IMG/VR virus record: IMGVR_UViG_3300032282_005105
Coordinates: 1 to 30,222 of that record
Strand: one strand, 5' to 3'
DNA length: 30,222 bases
Source of the DNA: a virus
The first letter of the stretch is position 1. Every line of letters starts with the position of its first letter. The position numbers and the translations under genes were made by a program. The notes beneath the pieces are model-generated. The model searched no databases and had not been told where the DNA came from. It worked only from the letters and a program-made list of their open reading frames with translations. Positions 7,700 through 15,151 of the stretch are shown in pieces.

Positions 7700-8800
7700 A
7701 TGCAAATCATCAAGTCTAGTGATACATTGATTGCCGAAAACAAAAATGGTGGTAAGAAGTTTTGGCAATGTTACATTGTAAATGACGGAGATAAATTCTA
7801 CACACAGACCTCGTGGTATCAGATTACCAAAACAGGTCGTCCTACCAAAGTACAATATTCCGAACCGTATTTTGCCGCTCCTACAAATGTGGGTCGTGCA
7901 AACGAACGGAATAGTGAAGAACAGGCATATTTTGAGTTTGATGCTATTATCAAGAAGCAACGGGACAAAGGTTTCTTATATGAAGGTGAAAAGTCCAAGT
8001 CACATCCAATGCCAATGTTGGCACATAAGTTTCGTGACCATATGGACAAGGTGGAATGGCCTGTATATATTCAACCTAAGTTGAATGGTATGCGAATGTT
8101 GTTTGATGGTACGGTGGGGTGGAGCCGTGGAAACAAGGCAGTCATTCCAGAAGTTATTCAACACTTGCAATTTAACACGGATGGCAATGTTCTTGATGGT
8201 GAACTAATGTTGCCCGGCAATCTTCTACTACAAGAAAGTATGACGGCAATTAAAAAATTCCGTCCCGAACTGTCACCAACGTTACTATATCACGTATATG
8301 ATGTAGTAGACAATACAATTCCGTATGCAGCACGTTTGGAAATTATTAAAGAAGTGTGCAAGAATGCTCCACCAAATGTAAAGGTAGTTAATACACTACT
8401 ATGCAAGACGGAAGAAGAAATTAACAAGAACCACAAACGGTTTGTAACCGATGGTTATGAAGGTACGATGATTCGTAATCCGCATATGGTGTACGAGATT
8501 GGAAAACGTTCATATTCACTACTCAAATTAAAGGATTTCCAAGATGCTGAATATCGTATTGTTGATATTGTTGATGGTGATGGAAGTGATAAGAATCTGG
8601 CCATTTTTATATTGGAGACTGATTCTGGACAGCGCTTCAATTGTCGCCCAGAGGGTAATCAAGAAAATCGGGCCGAACTTTATATCAATCGCACTAAACT
8701 AATTGGGAAGTATTTGACTGTTCGGTTCTTTGAATTGAGTAAGGATGGAATTCCCATTTTCCCTGTTGGTGTTTCGATTCGGGAGTGGGGAGAATTTTAA
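7700..8800 (+). CDS. ATP-dependent DNA ligase
   Basis: 366 residues. The nucleotidyltransferase core has motif I QPKLNGMRM (Lys127 as the expected adenylated lysine; KLNG instead of the usual KxDG), motif III LDGELM, motif IV DGYEGTMIRNP and motif V SLLKLKDF. A C-terminal OB-fold follows. The first 100 residues carry a WGR-like segment (KFWQCYIVNDGDKFYTQTSW, then GRANE) that is seen in other phage ligases and may help DNA binding. It seals nicks, probably Okazaki junctions. The start is fixed by GGAG at 7691-7694. Asn replacing Asp in motif I is a conservative but noteworthy change. Confidence 0.93.
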   Translation: MQIIKSSDTLIAENKNGGKKFWQCYIVNDGDKFYTQTSWYQITKTGRPTKVQYSEPYFAAPTNVGRANERNSEEQAYFEFDAIIKKQRDKGFLYEGEKSKSHPMPMLAHKFRDHMDKVEWPVYIQPKLNGMRMLFDGTVGWSRGNKAVIPEVIQHLQFNTDGNVLDGELMLPGNLLLQESMTAIKKFRPELSPTLLYHVYDVVDNTIPYAARLEIIKEVCKNAPPNVKVVNTLLCKTEEEINKNHKRFVTDGYEGTMIRNPHMVYEIGKRSYSLLKLKDFQDAEYRIVDIVDGDGSDKNLAIFILETDSGQRFNCRPEGNQENRAELYINRTKLIGKYLTVRFFELSKDGIPIFPVGVSIREWGEF

Positions 8801-8806
8801 AATAAA

Positions 8807-8923
8807 GGCGGTGCAGTCGGTCGGGACGACGGTGGTAATTTGGGCTCGCTACTTGTTACAACCTTTACCATGCTAGCCAAGGACTTAGGGAAACCTTTGT
8901 GGGGTTCGAATCCCCCACCGCCA
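8807..8923 (+). ncRNA. tRNA-like RNA, unusual (about 117 nt)
   Basis: The ends are tRNA-like: GGCGGTG (8807-8813) pairs perfectly with CACCGCC (8916-8922) as a 7-bp acceptor stem, and GGGG-TTCGAAT-CCCC (8901-8915) is a classic T arm. GTCG/CGAC (8816-8819/8827-8830) around a 7-base loop resembles a D arm. The middle is too long for a normal tRNA. TGGTAA (8833-8838) pairs with TTACCA (8865-8870), and GGCTcGC (8843-8849) pairs with GCtAGCC (8872-8878) in crossed order, which would make an H-type pseudoknot. AAGG/CCTT (8879-8882/8894-8897) may be a variable arm. After the discriminator A the sequence is CTA, not CCA. No clear anticodon arm is found. It could be a decayed or intron-bearing tRNA, or a distinct tRNA mimic. 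Confidence 0.6.
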
Positions 8924-8936
8924 CTATGAGGTGATT

Positions 8937-9521
8937 ATGGCATTAGAGAATTATTTTGTAGAACATATTAGTTTCTCAGAAACAGTTAGAAATTTTCTTC
9001 GTCGTTGGCATTATTCAGATTATGTGAATATTCAAGAAAAAGAAACATTCGGACTATTTCGTGAAGGCATATTCCTACCAGAACTGGTGGGTGTTTGTGT
9101 TTATACCCGTCCAGCCGGTGCAGCTGCCGCACAGAAATATTATCCTCAAGATCCCGACAAGTGTTTGGAACTTCGTAGATTGTGTTTAATTGATGACACA
9201 CCAAAGAACGCTGAAAGTTTCTTTGTTGGTAGAACCTTGAAATGGTTACGAAAGAATAGTGGATGGAAGTTCGTTGTCAGTTATGCCGACGAACAACAAG
9301 GACACAAGGGGATTATTTATAAAGCAGCAAACTTTACATATGAAGGTATGACTGCGCCTGGAACCACATTGATGGTAGATGGAAAACCATTTCATGTCCG
9401 CACATTAACTATGTTAGATAGACCCTATGGAGTTGAAATTAACAATAGGTACAAACGTGGTGATCCTGGTGTACAGATAATTAAAACTAAACCAAAACAT
9501 ATCTATACCTACGCATTATGA
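8937..9521 (+). CDS. Mom-like DNA adenine modification protein (copy 1)
   Basis: 194 residues. Seen: RRWHYSDY (residues 22-29), ELVGVCVYTRP, LELRRLCLIDDTPKNAESFF and the hallmark VVSYADEQQGHKGIIYKAANF (about 113-133). This pattern is that of the phage Mu Mom family, a GNAT-like fold. Mu Mom turns adenine in DNA into a carbamoylmethyl derivative and so protects phage DNA from restriction. Whether this protein makes the same group is unknown. The ATG at 8937 follows GAGGTG at 8928-8933; the GTG at 8931 is part of that site. It comes just after the tRNA-like RNA and overlaps the next gene by four bases. A second Mom-like gene lies at 15152. Confidence 0.82.
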   Translation: MALENYFVEHISFSETVRNFLRRWHYSDYVNIQEKETFGLFREGIFLPELVGVCVYTRPAGAAAAQKYYPQDPDKCLELRRLCLIDDTPKNAESFFVGRTLKWLRKNSGWKFVVSYADEQQGHKGIIYKAANFTYEGMTAPGTTLMVDGKPFHVRTLTMLDRPYGVEINNRYKRGDPGVQIIKTKPKHIYTYAL

Positions 9522-9889
9522 GTGACGAGAATAAAAATCCCAATGCGTTGACATATGGAATAACACCCAGCACGCCTGCGACAATACATCCCGTGGATAT
9601 TGATTCGTGGAGAGCAGAGGTATCACCGACATTTAAACATTATTTTAAAGAACGGTACGATGAGATTGTACGAGAATATGAAAACTTGGTAAAGGAATAT
9701 AATATTAATAGAATGTTATATGAAAGTACACTAAGTTTTAAACCGAATATAGGTGATACATACTATCTATATAGGAAGGATGACGGTACCGCATTTCTAT
9801 CCTTGGTGAATCCAACACACGCATTTTGGAAAGGATATATCGGTGCGTTCAAATTAAACGCCCAATACGCATGGGAAGAGGTTTTATGA
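9518..9889 (+). CDS. DUF2452-like protein
   Basis: 123 residues. The start NPNALTYG and the end, GDTYYLYRKDDGTAFLSLVN followed by GAFKLNAQYAWEEV, fit DUF2452, a bacterial family of unknown function. The central part (about residues 30-70) is rich in charged residues and probably helical. No enzymatic motif or membrane segment is seen. It is joined to both neighbours by ATGA overlaps, so it is co-translated with the Mom-like gene and the HEXXH protein. Confidence 0.6.
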   Translation: MSDENKNPNALTYGITPSTPATIHPVDIDSWRAEVSPTFKHYFKERYDEIVREYENLVKEYNINRMLYESTLSFKPNIGDTYYLYRKDDGTAFLSLVNPTHAFWKGYIGAFKLNAQYAWEEVL

Positions 9890-10743
9890 CAGATATTGAT
9901 TATAGTAGAATTATCCAGGCACAACCGGATGGATATGATATCACGGTATTCAAGAAGATTAAAGAACAACGTGGATACGTAAAAAAAGATTTCCCGGTCA
10001 AGAAAGTTTCTGGAATGTATGTGCATGGGTGGAACAAACCCGCATTGCCAACGGCGTTCGTAGACGATGATAACAATTTACGTACTTTGGAAAATACCGC
10101 TCCCACCATCGTCCCGGACATTTGGAATACCATTACACAATTGGTGGACGTTTTCACACCTATCGTTATTGCGGAAGATTCTAATGAATTCTCGTGTCAA
10201 TTAGCATCCGCGGAATATAGAAATTCGTGGATTGTGATGGCTCCACTGACAAACGATCCCGTGATAACTGTTCGTAATTTATATCACGAGATGATTCACT
10301 GGAAATTTACGGCGTTGGGATTTGGAAAAGGATGCACACCCGAAGTATTTGATATGTTAGAACATAATAACGAATTTGTTCTCAATCCAATTGATGAATT
10401 GGTGCACTCAATCGTTAACAGTTATCCAGACACCGCCCAGCCAGCCGTGGGAAATAAACCAACCGGCCGCCCAATCAGTGCATCTATTCACGCATATGGC
10501 TCCTTTTTAGGAGAAGCACACGTAGCATTACAATTTGCACGATACGATATCAATCGTTATTATAACTGGATGGTATATGCAAAGAAATGGGGTGATCGGT
10601 TGGATGAGTCCTTAGAACAATTATTGCTTCGTGCAAAGACTACACCAAAGGGTGCACAACTTTTGTTGGGGTTGTATAAGTGGACACGGGAATATCAAGA
10701 AGAATATAAAGATACAATCAAGACACTTAGTAAACTTATGTAA
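9886..10743 (+). CDS. Putative HEXXH metallopeptidase-like protein
   Basis: 285 residues. NLYHEMIHWKF places an HEXXH zinc motif at residues 134-138 (His134, Glu135, His138). A later segment, SFLGEAHVALQFAR, offers a possible third ligand. There is no signal peptide, so it would act inside the cell. No closer family is recognised; it may be a true protease or a zinc-dependent protein of another function. ATG 9886 is chosen because it overlaps the preceding stop (ATGA) and has GAAGAGG upstream; the in-frame ATG at 9826 lies well inside the preceding gene. Confidence 0.6.
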   Translation: MTDIDYSRIIQAQPDGYDITVFKKIKEQRGYVKKDFPVKKVSGMYVHGWNKPALPTAFVDDDNNLRTLENTAPTIVPDIWNTITQLVDVFTPIVIAEDSNEFSCQLASAEYRNSWIVMAPLTNDPVITVRNLYHEMIHWKFTALGFGKGCTPEVFDMLEHNNEFVLNPIDELVHSIVNSYPDTAQPAVGNKPTGRPISASIHAYGSFLGEAHVALQFARYDINRYYNWMVYAKKWGDRLDESLEQLLLRAKTTPKGAQLLLGLYKWTREYQEEYKDTIKTLSKLM

Positions 10744-10764
10744 TTAAATAGCAGAGATTAACGT

Positions 10765-11124
10765 ATGGGATTATACGATACAATTAAAGTAGAACTGCAA
10801 TTACCAGGATATTCATTTATTACTGATGCGGAATTTCAAACCAAATCATTTGATAATGTAATGGAAAATTATGTAATTACTAAAAATAACGAAATATATC
10901 GTGAAAAGTGGCAATATGAATGGATAGATATAACTGATAATTTTTTAGGTGGGCGTCTAAAAAAAATAGAAGATAGTTATCGTCGTGAGTACTTGACAGA
11001 TTTGCACGGAGATATTATATTTTACAACGGTGATGTAATAGGTGGTAAACGATATAATTACTTTGCAAGATTTAGTTATGGTAGGTTAGACCAAATTTGG
11101 TCACGAGAATGGGATAGATGGTAA
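10765..11124 (+). CDS. Conserved small phage protein, unknown
   Basis: 119 residues beginning MGLYDTIKVELQLPG, a start seen in many small phage proteins of unknown role. It is rich in Tyr, Asp and Trp, with no membrane segment or cysteine motif. The ribosome-binding site is weak (AGAGATTA). The gp45 promoter lies in its last third (10993-11021), so its 3' end has two jobs. Confidence 0.6.
   Translation: MGLYDTIKVELQLPGYSFITDAEFQTKSFDNVMENYVITKNNEIYREKWQYEWIDITDNFLGGRLKKIEDSYRREYLTDLHGDIIFYNGDVIGGKRYNYFARFSYGRLDQIWSREWDRW
10993..11021 (+). promoter_or_regulatory. Promoter for gp45, inside the upstream gene
   Basis: TTGACA, 17-base spacer, TATATT followed by TTAC. It is preceded by AC, as in most other copies. 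It lies within the coding region ending at 11124 and would give a leader of about 135 bases before gp45. Confidence 0.62.
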
Positions 11125-11161
11125 TCAAAGATTTAATTAAAACAACAGAGGTCAAACGGTT

Positions 11162-11881
11162 ATGGAAAAGTCAAAGCTAGAGAAGTTCATAAGTAAGTAC
11201 AATCTTGGTGGTTCGTGTGAAAGTGTTCTGTGGAAGTCGGATGGTACTGACATCACTGTTAAGTGTATCTCCGATGACAAGAATGTTTTAGGTATTGTCA
11301 CTGTTAAGGATGCAAAGTTGGACGAAGGTGATTATGGTATCTTCGATACTAAGCAGCTTTCATCAATGCTCTCGGTTCTTGGAGATACTGTCAAGATTAC
11401 TACCAAGAAGGTAGGTGACAGAGTATCTGCTATTCACCTTACCGATGATAATGTAAAGGTTGATTATGTTTTGGCGGACTCGGCAGTTATCCCAGCTGCA
11501 CCAGAGTTGAAGCAGCTTCCCGCATTTGATGTCGAAATCAAATTAGATCAGAAGGTAATGAATACTTTCTTGAAGGCACGGGGTGCATTGTCCGATGTTG
11601 AGACTTTCACTGTACTCAGTGATGGTGAATCGGCACAGATTGTTCTTGGCTATTCTGATATGAATACCAATCGTATTACACTTGATGTAGAAACTATCAA
11701 GACCACAAAGGTAACGCCTATTAATTTCTCCGCACGATACTTCAAGGAAATTATCGCAGCAAATAAGGAAGCTGCTAGTGGTGTATTGAAGGTGAGTAGT
11801 AAGGGACTTGCATACGTCAAGTTTGGCGTCACCGACTATAATACTGACTACTACCTCGTCCAGATTCAGACAGCTTCCTAA
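11162..11881 (+). CDS. 45: Sliding clamp, T4 gp45-like
   Basis: 239 residues, close to the 228 of T4 gp45. It has the two-domain, beta-rich composition of the clamp, with SDVETFTVLSDGESAQIVLGY near the domain junction and ARYFKEIIAAN in the second domain. It lies next to the loader gp44. The trimeric clamp ties gp43 to DNA and in T4 also activates late transcription. The call rests on overall resemblance and replisome context, since clamps lack short catalytic motifs. The start follows ACAGAGGT at 11145-11152. Its stop overlaps the start of the next gene by one base. Confidence 0.9.
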   Translation: MEKSKLEKFISKYNLGGSCESVLWKSDGTDITVKCISDDKNVLGIVTVKDAKLDEGDYGIFDTKQLSSMLSVLGDTVKITTKKVGDRVSAIHLTDDNVKVDYVLADSAVIPAAPELKQLPAFDVEIKLDQKVMNTFLKARGALSDVETFTVLSDGESAQIVLGYSDMNTNRITLDVETIKTTKVTPINFSARYFKEIIAANKEAASGVLKVSSKGLAYVKFGVTDYNTDYYLVQIQTAS

Positions 11882-13317
11882 TGTCATTCTTTGAGTTCAA
11901 CGATACTCCAAAGCAAGTACAACATACACCCCCTTCTGCGAAGAAACCGCCGAAGGGTGGTGTTGTCTTGAACACTAGTGCCACTGATTTTTTTAGTGGT
12001 GAAGGTGCATCGTTTGAGTTTGACATAGAAAAAAATAAGTTTATTCAACATATGGGTATGTTGAAAAATCAATCGGTGCAGGAAAACACTTTATATAAGA
12101 AGTGGAAAGAATTAACTGGTGACTACAATAATACAAAAGACATCCAACTAGCACAGATTGTCGAAGCCAAGATTTGGCGACCAACCGATATTCACAACAA
12201 AGATTTAACTATTGATGAAATTAATAAGTTAGATCCAGAAGTTGTTATTGTTGAACCAGACAATGTTTCGTTGTTCAATGATTGGAAATATCTTCGAGTC
12301 ATGTGCTCAACATTTGAATTCACAGCAAATCCAGGTCGTCTTGTTCGTATTCTTATTCGTGACAAGAGTTCTGGTAAGTATCTTGGTGTTTGTGCATTAG
12401 GATCAGACGTTGCCTCTGTTGGTGTACGTGACAAATGGATCGGGTGGACTAAGGAGAATAAATTTGAAGATGGCTTACTCAACTCAACATCAATCGGAAC
12501 CACCATTGTACCGACGCAACCGTTCGGGTATAATTTCCTCGGTGGTAAATTGGTTGCATCGTTGTTGGCAACGAAGTCTGTCCGTGATTATTGGAAGTCT
12601 AAATTTGGAAATACACTTGTGGGATTAACCACAACATCGTTATATGGTTCACATAGTATGTACCAACGAATTCCATTTTGGAAAGAATTGGGAGTTACCG
12701 CAGGGAAGATTGCACTGAAACCAGACGATGATATTTTTCAAGAATGGGCAAATTATCTGAAAGTTAATCATTCAGAAGGATTTGATAAAGCAACTATTCC
12801 TTATGTTGCAGATATTACACAAGAAGGTGAAGAGTGGGTTTGTACCGATGAGTTTGTTCACATCACCGCATCATCACGGGAAGAGTTAGTTTCCAAATTG
12901 GAAAACGATAATTATTCCGTTCATAGTAATGGTGAAGTTTACGATAAAAAATCACGACACAAGTTCCCACCGACAGGACCAAAACAACAGACGATGTTAT
13001 TATTGTTTAAGGTACTTGGTATTAAAGCAGGTGATTATGAACATGGATTTCAACGTGGTGTATATTTTGCACCAATGTATGAAAATACTCGTGAGTATCT
13101 CCGTGGAGAAATAACAGATAATAATTTGATATTGTCTCCAAAGTTGACAAACGATGTACAGAGTGTTATGTTATGGTGGAGAGAAAAAGCAATCAAAAGA
13201 TATTTGAATCTATTTGATAATAACCGTTTAAATGGTGATACGTTGTATTATAGAAAAATGGTTCAAATGACTTGGGACGAAACCAAGAACACTTACTTGA
13301 CTGAGGTTGGACGATAA
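11881..13317 (+). CDS. DUF4338/DruA-like protein
   Basis: 478 residues. The middle (about 150-275) follows the DUF4338 pattern: LVRILIRDKSSGKYLGVCAL, then VRDKWIGWT, LNSTSIGTTIVP, LASLLATKSVRDYWKSKFG and SMYQRIPFWKELG. DUF4338 includes DruA of the Druantia anti-phage system; its biochemical role is unclear to me. Here it is a phage gene between clamp and clamp loader, so a role in replication, repair or counter-defence is more likely than host defence. The N-terminus MSFFEFND looks like a short clamp-binding peptide, followed by a Pro/Lys-rich linker. It overlaps gp44 by one base (TAATG). Confidence 0.72.
   Translation: MSFFEFNDTPKQVQHTPPSAKKPPKGGVVLNTSATDFFSGEGASFEFDIEKNKFIQHMGMLKNQSVQENTLYKKWKELTGDYNNTKDIQLAQIVEAKIWRPTDIHNKDLTIDEINKLDPEVVIVEPDNVSLFNDWKYLRVMCSTFEFTANPGRLVRILIRDKSSGKYLGVCALGSDVASVGVRDKWIGWTKENKFEDGLLNSTSIGTTIVPTQPFGYNFLGGKLVASLLATKSVRDYWKSKFGNTLVGLTTTSLYGSHSMYQRIPFWKELGVTAGKIALKPDDDIFQEWANYLKVNHSEGFDKATIPYVADITQEGEEWVCTDEFVHITASSREELVSKLENDNYSVHSNGEVYDKKSRHKFPPTGPKQQTMLLLFKVLGIKAGDYEHGFQRGVYFAPMYENTREYLRGEITDNNLILSPKLTNDVQSVMLWWREKAIKRYLNLFDNNRLNGDTLYYRKMVQMTWDETKNTYLTEVGR
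13144..13172 (+). promoter_or_regulatory. Promoter for gp44, inside the DruA-like gene
   Basis: TTGACA, 17-base spacer, TATGTT. It lies about 145 bases before the gp44 start, almost the same distance as the gp45 promoter from gp45. The -10 box is one base from the usual TATATT. Confidence 0.52.
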
Positions 13318-14231
13318 TGATTGATAATACCATTTGGGTAGAACGTTACCGACCTGATACATTGGAAAATTATATTGGTAATGAACACGTAAAGAATAAA
13401 CTAACTCAGTTTATTACTGAGAATGATATTCCACATCTTTTGTTCTGTGGCACTGCTGGAACTGGCAAGACAACAGCTGCAAAGATTCTAGTCAAGAATA
13501 TTGACTGTGATTATTTGTTCATCAATGCATCCGATGAAAATTCAGTGGATACCATTCGTACAAAGATTAAGAATTTTGCATCAACGATGAGTTTTAAACC
13601 GTTGAAGATTATCGTACTTGACGAGGCAGACTACATCACTCCGCAAGCACAGGCTGCGCTTCGTAACTTGATGGAAGTATTCAGTAAGAATACACGGTTC
13701 ATTCTTACCTGTAATTACGTGGAACGTATCATTGACCCACTGATTAGTCGGGCACAAGTATTTAAGTTAACTCCACCGTCCAAAAAGGAAGTGGCTGTCC
13801 ATTTAATGAAGATCTTGGAGAAGGAAAATGTTGGATTTGATAAGTCTGTTATCGCAACCTTGGTTAACGCGTACTACCCAGATATTAGGCGGATTATTAA
13901 TACTTCGCAAAATCAAACAACTGGCGGTAGACTCGAACTCAACGTTGAGGAAGTAATCGCTGGGGATTATAAGTTGAAGGTGTTGGATGTTTTGATGAGT
14001 AATCTTCCGTTGAAGGATAAGGTTAATGAAACAAGACAGATTGTGGCAGATAGTAATGTAAAAGATTTTACGGAATTGTACAGACTACTCTTTGATAAGG
14101 TAACAGATTACGCACCGTCTAAGGTACCACAAAGTATTCTGGCAATCGCAGAAGGACAATATCGTGATAGTTTTGTAGTAGATAAGGAAATTAATTTCGT
14201 AGCAACGTTGTATAACATTTTAAATGGTTGA
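13317..14231 (+). CDS. 44: Clamp-loader large subunit, T4 gp44-like
   Basis: 304 residues, an AAA+ ATPase of the RFC-small/gp44 type. WVERYRPDTLENYIG at the start is the classic RFC box, followed by Walker A GTAGTGKTT (45-53), Walker B VLDEAD (100-105) and sensor 1 FILTCNYV (128-135). The arginine-finger box is SRA (144-146), where most relatives have SRC. The C-terminal third is the helical collar. With gp62 it opens the gp45 ring and loads it on primed DNA. In T4 gp44 and gp62 are adjacent; here gp62 is about 2.4 kb downstream. Confidence 0.96.
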   Translation: MIDNTIWVERYRPDTLENYIGNEHVKNKLTQFITENDIPHLLFCGTAGTGKTTAAKILVKNIDCDYLFINASDENSVDTIRTKIKNFASTMSFKPLKIIVLDEADYITPQAQAALRNLMEVFSKNTRFILTCNYVERIIDPLISRAQVFKLTPPSKKEVAVHLMKILEKENVGFDKSVIATLVNAYYPDIRRIINTSQNQTTGGRLELNVEEVIAGDYKLKVLDVLMSNLPLKDKVNETRQIVADSNVKDFTELYRLLFDKVTDYAPSKVPQSILAIAEGQYRDSFVVDKEINFVATLYNILNG

Positions 14232-14237
14232 GGAATT

Positions 14238-14555
14238 ATGTCAAAGAATAACCGATTTGGTGGACCACCACCGCAACAGCCACAGTTGAATGTGGATTTG
14301 TCAAAAGCAGATGATATTACTTGTGAGCGTTGTGGTAATTACACCTTTGAGCAAGTAATGTTAATGAAACGGATGTCCGCACTTATTTCACCAACTGGTA
14401 AGGAAGCCGTTGTTCCAATTCCTACGTTCTCTTGTAATGCATGTGGTCATATCAACAAGGCATTTCTTCCTGTAATTCCCAAGGGAATGGAAGAGGAAAC
14501 TGTCGCCGAAGCGGAAAACGCTCCGAGCAAGCCTTCTCTCATTTTAGACAAGTAA
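14238..14555 (+). CDS. Small zinc-ribbon protein
   Basis: 105 residues. Two CxxC knuckles, Cys29/Cys32 (CERCGNYTF) and Cys66/Cys69 (SCNACGHIN), should bind one zinc. The N-terminus is Gly/Pro/Gln-rich and the C-terminus acidic; both are probably disordered. Small zinc ribbons near the replication genes of aquatic T4-like phages are common but uncharacterised as far as I know. It could bind DNA, RNA or a polymerase. GAGGA lies a few bases before the ATG. Confidence 0.7.
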   Translation: MSKNNRFGGPPPQQPQLNVDLSKADDITCERCGNYTFEQVMLMKRMSALISPTGKEAVVPIPTFSCNACGHINKAFLPVIPKGMEEETVAEAENAPSKPSLILDK

Positions 14556-14556
14556 T

Positions 14557-15144
14557 ATGCCAAAGACCACCAACGCAGTAGCACCGGTCGTGTCCACGCC
14601 GGCGCCACCAGTATCAACGATGCGAGATGCTGGGATTTATTATCTGTGTGACGAGTTTAATACCAACGTGGCAAAGGATGTTGTTACGTGGATTCTGGAT
14701 TCAAACATTCAGAAGAGTAAGAAGCACGACCATCTTACACTGATGATTACAAGTTACGGTGGTGATTTGTCGGCAGCGTTTTCTATCATTGACGTAATGC
14801 GGGGTAGCGCAATCCCGGTTCGTACAGTTGGTCTTGGGTGTATCGCATCAGCAGGGTTGTTGACATTTATCTCTGGTCAGAAGAAGCATCGTATCATCAC
14901 TCCAAACACTAGTATTCTTTCACATCAGTGGTCGTGGGGTCAAGTCGGAAAGGAACACGAACTTATCGCAACGATGCGTGAATTCGAATTGACTACGATT
15001 CGTATGATTAACCACTATAAGAAGTGTACGGGATTGAAGGATAACGTTATTCGTGAACGACTTCTTCCTCCACAAGATGTGTGGTTGTCACCACAAGAAG
15101 CTTTGAAGTATAAGTTATGTGATGCAGTAAAGGATATTAAGTGA
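14557..15144 (+). CDS. clpP: ClpP-like ATP-dependent protease subunit
   Basis: 195 residues with the full ClpP triad: Ser98 in GCIASAGLL, His123 in ILSHQWSWG and Asp174 in PQDVWLSPQEAL. The preceding ITSYGGDLSAA is the glycine-rich oxyanion strand. ClpP forms a double-heptamer chamber that degrades proteins fed by ClpX or ClpA; no unfoldase gene is visible here, so it would use the host's. A phage copy might mature virion proteins or redirect host proteolysis. The first 20 residues (Ala/Pro/Val-rich) are an unusual N-terminal extension where ClpP normally carries its propeptide or axial loop. Confidence 0.9.
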   Translation: MPKTTNAVAPVVSTPAPPVSTMRDAGIYYLCDEFNTNVAKDVVTWILDSNIQKSKKHDHLTLMITSYGGDLSAAFSIIDVMRGSAIPVRTVGLGCIASAGLLTFISGQKKHRIITPNTSILSHQWSWGQVGKEHELIATMREFELTTIRMINHYKKCTGLKDNVIRERLLPPQDVWLSPQEALKYKLCDAVKDIK

Positions 15145-15151
15145 GGATTTG

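Noticed and set aside
8850-8865. Resemblance of the reverse complement to the 3' end of 16S rRNA (GTAACAAG)
   Set aside because: Only about eight bases match and it is on the other strand; probably chance.
8807-8923. tmRNA as the identity of the tRNA-like RNA
   Set aside because: It is far too short, and I could find no tag reading frame; only the acceptor and T arms and a possible pseudoknot are shared.
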